NCBI GenBank assembly: GCA_948099385.1
Contig: CANUEZ040000116.1
Coordinates: forward strand, 10,546,001 to 10,610,000
Length of the DNA stretch: 64,000 bases
Source: Fasciola hepatica
Taxonomy: Eukaryota > Platyhelminthes > Trematoda > Plagiorchiida > Fasciolidae
Reading direction: 5' to 3'
This document shows positions 35,997 to 48,849 of the stretch, one piece after another. Both the position numbers and the translations under genes were made by a program. The notes beneath the pieces are model-generated. The model saw nothing but the letters and a program-made list of their open reading frames with translations, was not told the DNA's origin and did no database searches. Position 1 is the stretch's first letter, and every line of letters starts with the position of its first letter.

Positions 35997-38900
35997 TTAC
36001 ATGAGCGCTTCCTCAAAGTCCTAATCTTTCGTTTTACTACCAATTACGTCCCCTTCCAAGATACGACTATAGAAACCACACGAGGAGTTCAGGAAACTTC
36101 TCCTGATCATTTTTATTATCATGATCTTCAGCAGATTTCGTTGGCACGATTGCGAATGCTACATTCGTTTATCCCGAAATTGGTTAACGTATCCATTTTT
36201 GCAAGGTTGTTTCTTTGTTCACCTCATTAATTCTACCCAAGGTGCATTAAAATCCTTCTGTGTATATACAGGACGACTGTAGCTCGAAAAAGTGTTGTGG
36301 TTAGCTCAGCCGCAGCCACAAAGTTCCTCCGCGGTCTTCTCTCTGGATCAATGAATGATATGTACACAACCGTTCTCAGTTCAGATTTCCAAAAACGCAA
36401 ATGTTTTATCTTTGGTTCTTATTGGGCCTCATTATACACTTTAAAAAATATCTCCGAGAAATACTGAAGCTTACTGAACTTCACAGCTGGGCGCTTTCGA
36501 AAAAACAGGTTTTTTTGCCTGAAGAATACAACGCCTGTTCCAGACTAGCAGCAGTTCACTGATGCCATCTTTAAAATATATATTGTTACATATGATGCCT
36601 CTGTTCTTCCGTTGCTAACAGTTACGGCAATCATCTTATGACTTGTGAAGTTGATTGGGTCGGAAATTGCCTAGTTCACCGGCTTTTGTTTCGTCCACTG
36701 ATTCTCCCTCGGAACTGTTTGCTTAGTTCGATCGAAACTTACTGTGAACGGCAGATCAACCGTATAAATATATTTAAGCAATAAACCAAATATATTCAAA
36801 GTGAACGAGCTATGTAAAAGTTTGCTGTACCGTTTGTTCCTCATAATCCATAAATTACCGCATTATTTCTTCTCATACGTGATGATTATAATCGATGTGC
36901 ACACAGCTATGCTTGAACGTGTGTAAAACGTGAAGGCTATAAACGTAAGCTGTGTACCTTCCTCGGTAAATGAATGACAACATGCACTAAAAATTTTCCT
37001 AGTGAGGTCTAATAAAGCCAAGCAAACTCCAAATGACAATGAACAATTTTGGATTTATCAAATTTTTTTTAACTACTAAATCTCAAAAACCTAACTAGGG
37101 AAGCTCTTGAGGACTTAGCAACCCCTGTATTTCATGTGAAAATATTTTGCGTCAGGAAAGTAGTGCTCTCTTGCGTATTACCATTACACAAAAATCTATC
37201 GCATAGCAATCACTTTGATCCATCGCGTAAGAGAAGGAAACAGCGGGGTTTTGCAGAAGAAAACTGGAAAACCCGCTGCATCTGAACTAGTTACGGGAGC
37301 AAAAATGACTAAAAACATCTAACTAATTCAGTATATCAGGTAATCCTGAAGAAATTAATGGCTAACGTTTAGGATAACACTGCCAAGCAGATTTCAGTCT
37401 TCACTAATGCTAACCATACAGGATAACCAGAAGCTTTATTTGGTAGTTATTTTGCCAGACTCAGTTTTGATTGAAATATGTTTTAAGTGTCAACTTTCCT
37501 CAAGCTTCCAGATGATGATCAGCTGTATGAAGCGGATTTCTCCGACAAGACCGCTACACATATACATGAAAAATCTAAGATCGTGCATAGATTGTGTATA
37601 GGTTCACTCTAAGCCAAATTCATTTCTGTTAAACTTTTCTCCACTCAACCCTTAGGCTGAAAGTACCGTACTTCTTCTCATCAAAAATCTATGTCAACTT
37701 GCTCACTTATTTTGGTTGTGATTTGTTCGGCGAAACTTGTTTTCATGGAGCAATTTTCCACTTTCGTTGATTCACAAACTATGATCGACTATTCTGTATT
37801 TTTATGGCACACCAGTCTAATCTCTATGAATTTCAGCATTCGAAATGAGAACTTTTAGTCGATTTTTATCGAATTGACTATCTGAACTGAGTGACCACAC
37901 ACTGACGCCACTCAAAAGCTTCCGAAGGTTATTAGAGTTTGCAAGATGAGTAACGGTTGCCAGCTGAAGAAGTGGGGGAAGAGTGCGCAGAAACTGAGGA
38001 ATGGGGTGAGCCACATAGATTGGGGTTGCCTCTCTGGATGGGATCTACACGACCTAAGCACCTAACTACCATTGAGATTGGGAGCCAGTTACTTAATACT
38101 GCTATTTATTTTCTTCTCCCAACTCTTTCCTTATACTTAGTATTTTAGAGATGCTGTTACCAGTAACGAGGCATCCCCTGCGTATCGAAAAGTTGTTCAA
38201 ACGGAAAAGGAAACCTAACCAAAAGAATCAGACAGAAGAAACAATAAATCCAGGTTCCGGTAGGTGTTTACAATTTGAAAGATCAAAAGTCGTGGGCAAA
38301 TAAGCCGAACTTCTTTCAGTACACTTAACAACTAGTCGTCCAGTTCTTTCCATACCACGCGTTGCTTTTGCATTGCGTTTACGCAAATCTATCGGACCGG
38401 GTGCACATTAAATGAGTAACTATAGGAGGGACATTCTACAAGAAAATGAGTACATCCTTTTTGAGAGTGAAAACTGAAAATGAAACTAACTCTGCATTTT
38501 GGGGGGTTGGAAAAAGCATGCATTTCACGGTTTTTCTCCACATTTGTCTAGTTTTTTCTCAATGAATCCCATTCAACTAATCTACTTTTTATTAAGTGGA
38601 ACGGAAAAAGAACAAATCGCGGCAACAAATCAAGCATGTAATAAGAAAGAGAATTATTTCTTTTTTAGCCTAGAGTGTATAGCTGAAAATTTTCAGCGTC
38701 CGTGCTACTTAGATAACCGGCGGCACTTGTTTTCGAAAGTGAATTTGAATAGAGACCCGAGAAAAAACCTTAGTCTGAACATTGCATCCAGGAAAATTGC
38801 GACACTTTATCACTAAATACACAATGCAGTCGAGATAATTATTTTTATACTCAAATGTGAATGTTCAACTACCTGCCTTGGCGGAATAGGTAATCAGTTA

Positions 38901-40415
38901 CTTCACCGAACACCCGACAGCAATGGGTAACATCATCATACCAATAACGGCATCAAAAGGAACAACAGTGTCTCAGATTGTTGACTATGCAGCATCTTTG
39001 GAAGAAAGGGCGTCGCTTCATTTCGTACACCTAAAGTGGAGTCATTTACTCCAGCACAAGCCCATGGTTGCTCCATTACACGGATGCATTGACCATTCGT
39101 AATCATGACCCCATTCTATGTAAGAAACGTGAGGGATTTGTTTCTTTATCTCTGCCTTGGTAACGGAAATTTCAATAAATCTCTCCTTGAGCTTCGTTAT
39201 TCATTAGTTATTCACAGTTTTGTGACTAATGTTTGCTTATCTTGACTACGAGAACAATCATCTAAACTGTAGTGTACACCTTTTAAGTCACTGCACGGGA
39301 AAAATGCAGTGTTTTTAACTAGGCCATTATACGTTTATTTTCATTGGATTTGGAGGGAACTTTTCAATCAACCTCTTTGATCACGTGACAATCTTCCAAT
39401 GATTTCGTGCCAGACAGATTCATCCGCTGATGGGTGACTAAGTGGCGTCCCGTTTCATCTCCTTATTTTTTCACAACATGGTAATTTAATGAGGACTGGC
39501 CCGAGGAAATTTGGAATGAATTTGAAATTACCGGTCACGCATTAACAGATTTTATTGGCTTATTCCTTTCACTTCGTTGACACTCACTGGAAAATTCAGA
39601 TAAAATATGGTTTATTAATTTTTTTTTGTTGAGTACTTCGGAAAGCCTGGTGGAGTAAGGCTGAATATTTCACAACATTTCAATCCGTTATCATCAAAAC
39701 AATATTGTCCTTCAAGCGGGTTTACCTTTGAAAACTAGCCAGTCTGAGTTCTAGGGATAGCTAGAGCAGCGGCAAGTATTTGGTTTTGCTTGACTTTAAA
39801 AAGGCAACGGTTGAGTCGCTAATCTCAATTCGTAGTAGTACGACATTGCTTTAGAGCAACTTATGAGAGCATTCGTTTTAGAAAAAGTGATATCTTCTGG
39901 TATCACTTTAGAATCCGATACATCTCAAACGAGTAAAACAAGAGAACCCATGCGTGTTTGTTGTTCATTTTGAAAAAGCCTTACTTTTGGATGTTACCGT
40001 TCGGTGGGATGGGAATTATGACGACCAGTTTGGTTAGATATGATGCAACTGATGATAATGGAAGACAGTGAATTTCTTCAGTCCGTAAGTAGTAATGACT
40101 TGAAACATTTATTCCACTATTGCCGCTGCCCAATTACCCACCTGTATCTAACCGCTGGCTTCAACGAAACTCTAAAGGTTAAAGGCCACAGAATCGAAAC
40201 ACAACATCTTGCATTTTATTGGGCTGCATTATGTTGCCTCAGGTTGCATACTTTAAAATTGTGTGCCCGAGTCCAGTTGTAAATCTTGCAGTCAGTATTT
40301 AAAAATTCAACTGCCTACTGGAGAACATTGTCCTTCATTCCCTAAAATTTACCCATAATATGGTGAGAAACTCAGCAACAGACGATTCTGAAGATAGCTT
40401 GAAAGCAAGCTACTA
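34711..40415. other. Long non-coding stretch, no gene seen
   Basis: About 5.7 kb without a recognisable gene. It contains an AT microsatellite at 35933-35996. The segment 37960-38130 (CATTGAGATTGGGAGCCAG and its surroundings) has a repeat-like, GC-richer texture but was not matched to anything else in the window. Confidence 0.45.
35933..35996. repeat. (AT)n microsatellite, about 64 bp
   Basis: AT dinucleotides with one phase slip near 35971. Confidence 0.95.
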
Positions 40416-41700
40416 CAGTGAGCAACAAAAGTGTGCGACCCTTTATTCCGGTAAACTGTCCCATAGAAAACCTCGCGGGACCAGACGGACTACTAAGCCT
40501 GACTACAAGCTGGTTTGTTCGATCTGTGGGTTTGGCAACTGACAAATTCATAGGAATCACGCGATTCATGTGCGCTGGAGCATATGATGCATTCTAGTGA
40601 CCTAGGTGACCTTTGGTTGCGTTGATTGCGTGTATACACTCTACAAAAGTTAAGCCAAATTTTGTCTGCGCCATACTAAACGCAAAAGATACTAACAGAT
40701 TTTAAAAAGGACAAAATATCCGCTTTCTACCACAAAGGACTGGGTTTCTGAGATCTCTAGGCAATGCAAGAGATCAAGAAATGTCATAAGATGGCTTGTG
40801 GAGTGCAGCTAGCAATATCGTCCAAAAATCTAACGAAACCGGACGAACACGGATTGATTCTTTTAGCCTCCAGTAACACGTGGTCTGTGTCAACTTTGGA
40901 AGCTTATATAGGCACCAAAGTTTTAAAAAGAACATTCCAAAGGGTATTCAAGGCTTTGCCTTGGTGATATAAAAAATAAACGGATACATTGCTCTCATAC
41001 CACTACACAAAGAACAGCACTTGCCTTGGGCTGAAACACATGTAGCTTGGACAAACTTGTGAAAATGCTTCTACTTTAGTGACAAAACAAATGCAATTTG
41101 AATGAACCGGATGTTTGGAATTTTTACTGGCATGAAGTCAGGAAAGGAGAAAGAATTTTTAGCCAAAACAACAACAACAAGTATTCGGAGATGTCTTGAA
41201 GAGCCTTCACAGCCAGACTTAAAAATGATCCAGCTATACTGGAGGGTCTACAAGATCCTCCTGCTTATACTGGTACTTTGGAATTGTTTTTCCTCCCGAT
41301 ACTGATCAGCAGATTACAAGAAGGCGTCATATCTCAACATGATAACGCCCACTGCTCATGCACTTCAAAATGTTGACTGTTGTTCCGTGGGATCAAGGTC
41401 ATGAAGTGACCACCCTGCAGTCCAGATCTAAACCCAATCGAGAACAAATGGGGCTTATTTGCTCTCCAGGTTTACAAGGATTCCATGGTGTACCGGTCAA
41501 ACGGTGAAATGATAACCGTTCTCAGGCAAGAATGGGTAGATATTGACCAAGGGGCAACCAAAGGTCTCGTAAATATTATATCAAAAAGATGCATTGAGGT
41601 TATAAAGTGGAATGGTGGTTACACACAAGTTAGTTAGTTAGTTACACTGGTAACTAATAAATCCCCGCTGAAGGAGGTCTTACACATTTGTTACCTCTTT
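40416..41700 (+). mobile_element. Decayed Tc1-like DNA transposon
   Basis: After a TA, the left end reads CAGTGAGCAACAAAAGTGTG (from 40416), typical of Tc1-family inverted termini. A degenerate reverse-complement match, GGTCTTACACATTTGTT, lies at 41676-41692. Between them are transposase pieces: GTRRTTKPDY near 40480; YWHEVRKGE near 41130; ISQHDNAH at about 41330-41352, matching the second catalytic Asp block; and SPDLNPIENKWGLF at about 41418-41459, matching the catalytic Glu block. The tail RCIEVIKWNGG follows. Stops and frameshifts abound and the N-terminal DNA-binding part is mostly missing. The 1.3-kb size suits the family. Confidence 0.8.
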
Positions 41701-43633
41701 TTTGCAAATTCTGGTTTAACTAACTCGCAACAAATTATTTTACTGTGGATTTTTATATTCCGCACCGCAATGGGCATTCCGTCCTTCGTATCAGATATTA
41801 TTTCGTTAGAGGACACAAAAGCGGTATTACGTGGAAAATTGAGGGTGGTTCTACACTTGGTCACGCAGTGAGAACAGACAATGCATTGAAATATTACCAA
41901 ATCATTTAAAAAGGCCATGAATAACCCAATTTAACCGTGTTAGAGGCCATTCAGAATTGAACGTAACTGAACGAAATGAATACTGGGAGAAGCTCAGTTA
42001 TGTCACTATCAATTTGTCAAAGGAACCCCGGTGTCGTGAATATAATTTGGTGGGGAAATTGTTGCTTCGTTATCTCCTAAACTTAGATCAGACGAATTCT
42101 GTGGTATTTTAACGAGATACCCTAAAAACAGATATATTTATTTGAAGATTTATTTTTGGACAATATTCTATTATTTCTTTAAAATATTAAGGCAAATGAT
42201 ATGCAAATACCGGTTTTCTTCACAAGGGCGATGATTCCATCCAATCGATTTGCTCCATAATTGAGACTGATTACGGAGATTGTATTTCGACTGGAGCAAT
42301 TTAGTGTGACTCGTTGATCAGATGATCAGAGCTTACCAAATTTGTCCTTCACACCTACTCGTAACTGGATCTGCTGATATCGATATCACCAGCTGATACG
42401 AAACAGATAACTGAACATGTTGGTTAGGTTATTGTAATTTCTGTCTGGGTTTAAAAAGCGTTTTGAATAATGCGAAATATTTATTCGAGTGCATCAACCA
42501 AGTTTGTGCTTACCTGAAAAATGACTCGTTTGCTTCATGGCAGCAAAAAGCCAGGACCTAAAGCAAGCCGTTTGAAGTGATCCCATGTTTATAATAATGA
42601 TAATTTTTTCTGTGGTCGTTTTATTGTATTCACCAACCAATTTTCACCGCTTTGTGCAGAAAAATTACAACCATTTAAACACGTTAACTCCAAAGCTGAT
42701 CATTTTACAGTTTCTTTTTTATGGATTTCTTTGTCTGTGACTAGAGCTTATTGACTTGTCTTCCGAATGGCGCTCAGCATTACCAGATTTTGTTGTTGTT
42801 ACAGACCCTCAAAACAATATTTTCTAACCAATGAAACCTGATGGTCAAAATATTGCAGTGATCATCGTGAATGCAATAGACAGCAAATTCAGTCATATTT
42901 TGATGCTAAACCAACAACTCGGATTGATCTAATTCAGTAACTGTTCTCTTAGTCATTAGGAAAATCATTTCCAAATGATGAAAAACCCAACCAGTCCAAA
43001 TGCTAACTGTTCAAACTGGGTTGACTCGAAGTAATGTAGTTCTTGATTCGTTCAAAACGATCAAAATTTAACACTTATCTGAAATAGTTCATCTTCTTAA
43101 ACGTTTCTGAAAATGAGACAGTCTACTAAGGAGGCCATCTCGAGTTCAGAATGTGAGCTTCACAGTTTTTCGAGGGTGCATTTTTGTTCCCCATTATTTC
43201 GCAGCTTCTCATTCCCTCTTGAGAAAAAAGCTACCGTGGACCACGAATACATGCTATTGCGTTCATAGGCTGCACGTGAACATCAACTGAAGGGGACAGT
43301 TAAGATCTTCCTAGTCTCAGATCTACACAATTAATCGTTAAAGTCTTCCGTTTTTTTCTCCGTTAGCTACCGAATTGAATAATTCACTAACTTCATGGAA
43401 ATGTACACTGTGGACGAGTTACACGGAACGTCGCACACGCAGACGCACACATAAGAGCAGTTTATTGTCCACAAGTTGGATCTATTGGCCCGACATTTTA
43501 GTGATCGCCTAACAATACAGTCCCCTTGGGAGGAGGATTTATTCGTGTTTTATTGAATTGTCCAAGAACTGGTTATTAGAAGGGTTAGAATTTCGCTCTT
43601 GTGGAAAAATCATTGACATTTCTACAATCTGCA
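41701..43633. other. Non-coding, no gene seen
   Basis: AT-rich, with short chance frames only. Confidence 0.5.
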
Positions 43634-43851
43634 AATGAGTAGTAGGAGATTAGATTTGAATATAATATGATTCATCATGCAGCTTGAACGCTCAACTCAC
43701 CATTGAAAACCATGGAAGCACTGTACAGCTGTTTCATCCTTGTTGGGAATCATCAGCAGTGCACATCCACCGAGCCCCCACGGGGACTCGAACCCGGGGT
43801 GAACGATTGTGAATCGAACACCTTAACCACAAGGCTATCCGGGCAGGCTCT
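43634..43851 (-). mobile_element. tRNA-derived SINE (family A), single copy
   Basis: Minus-strand copy nearly identical to the pair at 8.8-9.4 kb, with box B GGGTTCGAGTCCC and box A region GGATAGCCTTGTGGTTAAGG. It differs at scattered sites (for example the bases around the anticodon loop, TTCACAATC versus TTCACAGTC). The tail GAGTAGTAGGAGATT at 43637-43651 confirms the true 3' end of the family. It has no inverted partner, so the head-to-head form is not obligatory. Confidence 0.8.
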
Positions 43852-44428
43852 CCCCCCTCCCCTTCTCTAGTTTGAGAACAATAATTAGAACTAGTAAAGT
43901 TCACGTTGAGACTCAATCGTTTGATACTTATCGAAGCAGACCACCGTGGTCTATCCAGCAGGAAATGATTTATTCAATTATATTAGGTTAGAAACTCAGA
44001 AGGGGATAATCTATCTAACAAATTTTTCATTTACCACCAAATGAGGTTGAAACACCGACTACTCCATTATTTTGGCTACGTTTGATTCGTTCAGTGTTTG
44101 TGGAATTTGTCATCAAGCACGATCAACGATCGGCTTACTACTCAAAACCATGAAAGCATTGAGTACAGTCGTTTTTCCTGATTTCTTGATAGAAAAACGA
44201 ACTCAGTACTGATAACACTAGGAAATGATCTCAAAACTACCAAATTTTGTACCGAGAAAAGAGATACTTGCTCAGCTGATTACCTTATTCTCAAACGTCT
44301 GTGAATAACACATCTGCCCCGGTCAGTCGAATAGATATTGGTTATACCCACTTGCTTTCACCAGCTCTTGAGTGCTGAGTTTGGTGTTGGGTTTGCTAAC
44401 ATTCTTATTACCCAATTGAGATGATCTC

Positions 44429-44540
44429 ATGGATTACCAAGTAACGGCTGTGGTATTTGTCCTTTTCCTTAGAGGATTTCTCCTCGGATTGTGCATACGT
44501 GTCGTCCAATAAACCATATGTTCGATTTAGTTCGATGGGT
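44429..44540 (+). mobile_element. Family B SINE body, decayed
   Basis: CATGGATTACCAAGTAACGG, then GTGGTATTTGTCC..., follows the body of the SINE at 2283-2590 with scattered substitutions, in the opposite orientation. The tRNA head is not recognisable upstream. Confidence 0.55.
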
Positions 44541-44716
44541 CTACAAATGAAAAATTAGGCAACTGTCTAAAATCTCTCCTGAGTATCTACTGTTTCGTTG
44601 GTCCGTAATTTGAACCTCTTCCAGTGATGATGTGCCCTTCTTACGTTTTATAAGCAGACGGTCAGAAGAGCTAATTGTATCTTCTTGCGTCCTACGCAGA
44701 ATCGGTAACCATCATT

Positions 44717-45410
44717 TCAAGTGTCGTCTGTTACGGGTTTTGCTTTCTTTACTTTTGACATTTGGCTTCCTAATTTATTCGTCAATTGATTCTTTGTGAA
44801 ATTGGGGAATGTTGTATTTCTTTCTTCCATGCTTTTGATGTACGACGGTGATACCTTCCATTCAGATTGTTCCGAATGGTATTTTTCATTTTCTTCTGCA
44901 CTTTCTTTCATGCTCATTTTATCGATACATTCTGGAAGGTTGGTTATCAACATGCGGTCCCAGTTTTTAAGGTTCTTTATTGTCCTCTGGATCAGTTGAA
45001 CATAGGTGAAATGTATGATTTCTAGTGAATAGTTAGATGGTTGCCTTGGAAACACGATATCTGAACCGACCATGCTTGTTCTCATCTTCAGAGTGGTTTC
45101 ACTGTTGTCTGAGTGTATCGAAATTAGTTTGCCTCCCAACTCAGTTTTCCTTGTGACTATTTCGCTATTGTTAGTATTGTTCGTTATACGTATTTTTTAA
45201 TATCCAAACTTCTGATAATAACCCTCAGTTCGTCCGGGTTTGAGATAATTATGACTTGCACATTATTGTCATCACCTTGGCTGTCATTGGGAAGTTTACA
45301 ACCAAGATACCGAAATGAGCGATCAAGATCTCGTTCTTTTGATCAATCAGTGTTCACCTTCAGTATTTTCATACCACAGCTGTACGTATAAGGCTTCCAT
45401 CACAATGAGA
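44717..45410 (-). pseudogene. Unrecognised coding-like remnant, frameshifted
   Basis: The minus strand carries two adjoining protein-like frames. The upstream one (about 45370-45190) includes FRYLGCKLPNDSQGDD and IIISNPDELRVIIRSLDIKK, then stops. The downstream one (about 45195-44717) is open for about 155 codons and includes GGKLISIHSDNSETTLK, IHFTYVQLIQRTIKNLKN and a lysine-rich end. The shift between them is near 45190, with no splice signals. The sequence looks like a real protein but I do not recognise the family. It could be a retrocopy of a host gene or a retroelement gag. Confidence 0.4.
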
Positions 45411-48400
45411 TAAGTGTATTTATCAGCGCGAACCGTTTTACTGTGTTATTATGAAACTTTACACCTGTGCAGATTGTACGCCATGGAAATTTACCCTAAA
45501 TCCATGGCCAGTGGCAACGTGAACGACAATGCTAACAACAGTGCTAAATTATATAGCTATCTTTATGTGAAAGCGTTTGCAGTTTTCTTAGAAAAGCAAG
45601 GCAGGAATAAGTCATCTTCCTGTTTTGCTTTATCCTTGGAAAGAAAAGTTTTCCCGATGACAACAGATGAATTAAAGCCAAGAACAATTGCGTAAAAATG
45701 TTCCGACATTGACTGAAACGGTCTGTTTGTTTCAATATATTATACAAAAGCCATCTGACCGAGATACTGATCATTTTTCATCGTAAACCCAGATGACCAT
45801 GTCATTGGAGTCAAATGTGGAAAACAAGATGGAGCATAAGATAAAGAAATGATTTCATGACCATCTTGGCGGACTCTATGCCTAAGAGACTGAAACATCC
45901 TGAAGAATAAGGGTAGACCTATTGATCAATCATGTGTGTGGGCGTTATGTGACTGTTACTATTTTGGTTACCTCAAAGCGAAATGATCTTACCAGATTTT
46001 CCTTCAGAGAATAATATTCCGTCATGGTTGTGGTCGATTGGTAGTGGCGAAAATAAGGTTTTATCAGAATTTTGGGCAAATGTTTTGCCATATCCAACTA
46101 GACCCTAAGGGGTTTTGTCCGAAAACCTTACGACTACTTGCTGGTCGTGCCAGGTATAAATTTATATAGTTCTAAAGTAATGATGTCATTTACGAGAATA
46201 ACACGTATTTATTCGAAGCCCGTATTATTCATTTTCGACAATTCTTGTAGTCCTCCGGTTCCCGATGTTGCATTGAACTTAAATTTGCTTATTAACTTGA
46301 GTCACTGAATACGTTGGTTGGATTTCTAAAAGTAGATATTCACAGTGGACAAAGCATTAGTCTGTTTCGACGTTTGATGGCAGAGTAAGACTAACATGAA
46401 TAATAATTTGGTGGTAGACGGCAGTCCTCTGTCGTCAGGCTCGTTACCACCCTAGGCTACTTGGACCTATTTGTGGTTCTCCGTTGCTCTGAATTTCAGG
46501 GTCGGTTGCAGGTTATCCTTAATACTTTAGTCGGACTCTGTGGCTATGAGATATACCCCTTCGACTGCACTCATACATAAGCATGTACTAAAAACCTATT
46601 CCGTCATTTAATAAGCACAGAGGGTTAAACATTTCACGCTGACGAGGCCGCAGTCATTTAGCGACCATTGAATGCTGTGAGCAATGATAATATTGTCTGA
46701 GCTGGTGGTGAAACATCTGCTAGCCGAATGACAAGCTGTGCGATCAGGTGCTCTCTTTACCCAAACGCTAATGTTTTTGCACCATTTTTCATGTTTTCGG
46801 GCATATCCAATGTTAGATAACGTTCAAGGGTCACGGAACTTGGTAAACACGCTTCACGTCGTTCGACTCAGAGCGTCGGTTTGAACAAAAAATACCGTTT
46901 TCTCTGATCAACGAAGATCACATGACGCAGATCCCGACGAGATGTGTCTACTGAGAAAAGATTGGACGCAAAATCTGCTAATCCTCTGTAGTAATTCATG
47001 GACTGAGTGTCATGGCACATCCGGGACCCACACATGAAGCTCGCTGAAGCAGGTGGATGAGCGTGCGCGAAGCATGCACTGAATTATCCTCCATCTACGG
47101 AAAATATCTTCATGGAGAAATATATCACCTTTAAGGACTGCATAGCGATTGTGGAAAAAATGTCAATAAATGTGCAGTTCACACTAACGAAACCTACAGA
47201 ATAGCTATCGAGTATTTCTTCAATTGATGCGCACAAATTCTATCAGAATTGAAGAAACTTCCAAATGGTAACAGCTAACAGTCTTTTTCCTCCACACAAC
47301 ACTTCGCGAACGTGGCCAAAATTCTCCGGCCTCTCGGGGTGTATTCTAATAACGAATCAACAAAACAATGTTAATCAGACCGGGTCATCATTCAAAAGTG
47401 ATTTTAGTCTAAGCGAGCTGGTTTGTTTGCATGAAATTCCCAATGGCATGGTTTGGTTGGAACTTATGTTGATCATATTACCCTCTTCTGCCCTCTTCCT
47501 CAGTTTTTTGACTCACATCGCTTCACTGAACACGAATATGGAACAACGTCTGAACAGGTGCTTCGGAAACAAAAAAATGTTTCACTTCGCATCTGGTGAT
47601 AATCAGTTGACCTTACGTTGGACAGCACCTCTCTCTCTTCTGAGACAAACTCACCCATTTGGATACAGCAAAAATAAGGTCAAAATGGCATCAGAGGTGC
47701 ACAAAACTTGGCAGCTGATTGCTTCCCAGTTACTGTCTTTGTTTTAACCAAATGCCATGGAAACACCAAAATACAAAGAGTGGATAGTACAATGGCAATA
47801 GTTGCTCTTAGGTCGCACGCAAACGAATACTGACTATTCGTTCCGTTTGCCATTGCTACCCTGCAAGAGCAAACCAGATTCAATCGGGAATGACCGAACC
47901 AAAAACCCTCGACGCATAATAGACGTTGAATATACCGTCCTTCCCCCATAACTGTTGATGTTATTATATCAAGTTTGTATGGTAACCTTCACCTAATATA
48001 ACTTTTCGAGCTGCCTCTGCATTCCTTTTGTGTGAGCCTAGCCATTTAGGTCGTGACTATTGTCCAGCATTTGTATGCAAGTACTAAACCCGTGTCTATC
48101 ACCTACACGTTCCAGACCGGTCATGATCTTTTTCATATCTCATATCCTCACCTCTCTACTAAGATAGTGTTAATTTTGGCGTCATTGTTGTCAACGTTGG
48201 ATAAATTTGATAGCAAAAGTTGATCACGATGTCAAAACTTTATTAAAATTAATGAATTTTATCTGATCAGTAGCTGTAATTAGACTTGGATACGGACGGT
48301 GCTCAGGATGTGAATCAAATTGAACACAAAGGAAAGCAGAAAAAAACGTGTTCTTCTAGATATCGTCCGGTGGAAAACCTAACTGGCTGGGTGTCTGATT

Positions 48401-48423
48401 TAGCGACTGACTAATTAACTGGA
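45411..48423. other. Non-coding, one long unassigned frame
   Basis: No gene recognised other than the weak frame listed at 47265-47747. Confidence 0.4.
47265..47747 (+). CDS. Unassigned 160-codon open frame
   Basis: This is one of the longest uninterrupted frames in the window. It has a central hydrophobic stretch (VWLELMLIILPSSALFLSF) and otherwise unremarkable composition. No family is recognised, splice context is unclear, and minus-strand frames overlap it. It may be chance or an antisense shadow of an unrecognised repeat. Confidence 0.2.
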   Translation: MVTANSLFPPHNTSRTWPKFSGLSGCILITNQQNNVNQTGSSFKSDFSLSELVCLHEIPNGMVWLELMLIILPSSALFLSFLTHIASLNTNMEQRLNRCFGNKKMFHFASGDNQLTLRWTAPLSLLRQTHPFGYSKNKVKMASEVHKTWQLIASQLLSLF

Positions 48424-48492
48424 TGACTGACTGACTGACTGACTGATTGATTGAGCCAATGAATGAATTATTGAATGAATGAATGAATGAAT
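48424..48492. repeat. GACT/GAAT tetranucleotide repeat
   Basis: Tandem GACT-like units grade into GATT and then GAAT units, read directly. Confidence 0.9.
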
Positions 48493-48849
48493 GGTTAGTT
48501 GACTGATTCTTCAACGGACAGACGGGAACAGGCAAGATGTGGAGCGGTTAGAGTTTACTAACTCTGATAACTGTGGGGAAATGCTTTTTCGTGAAATCAG
48601 AGATCAACCTCTTCCTACCACATGGTCGTCTGAGTGAAGAACGTCTGGAGGAAGGGTAAATTACTGTTTCATTCTACTTAAAATGCTGAATATTACCTAG
48701 TGATTTCGAGTTAAATCAGTTAGAAACATTTCAAGACGGATGCATCTTTTGGTAAAATTATTTTAATTTTCAGTTTACTCAAAACACATTTTGCATTCTG
48801 CTCTATCTCTTGCACAAGGTTGCTGTTGAAAATTCAAAGTCCACTTATT

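Noticed and set aside
44461..44560. Minus-strand coding-like frame downstream of the 44.7 kb remnant
   Set aside because: This segment is the body of a family B SINE on the plus strand.
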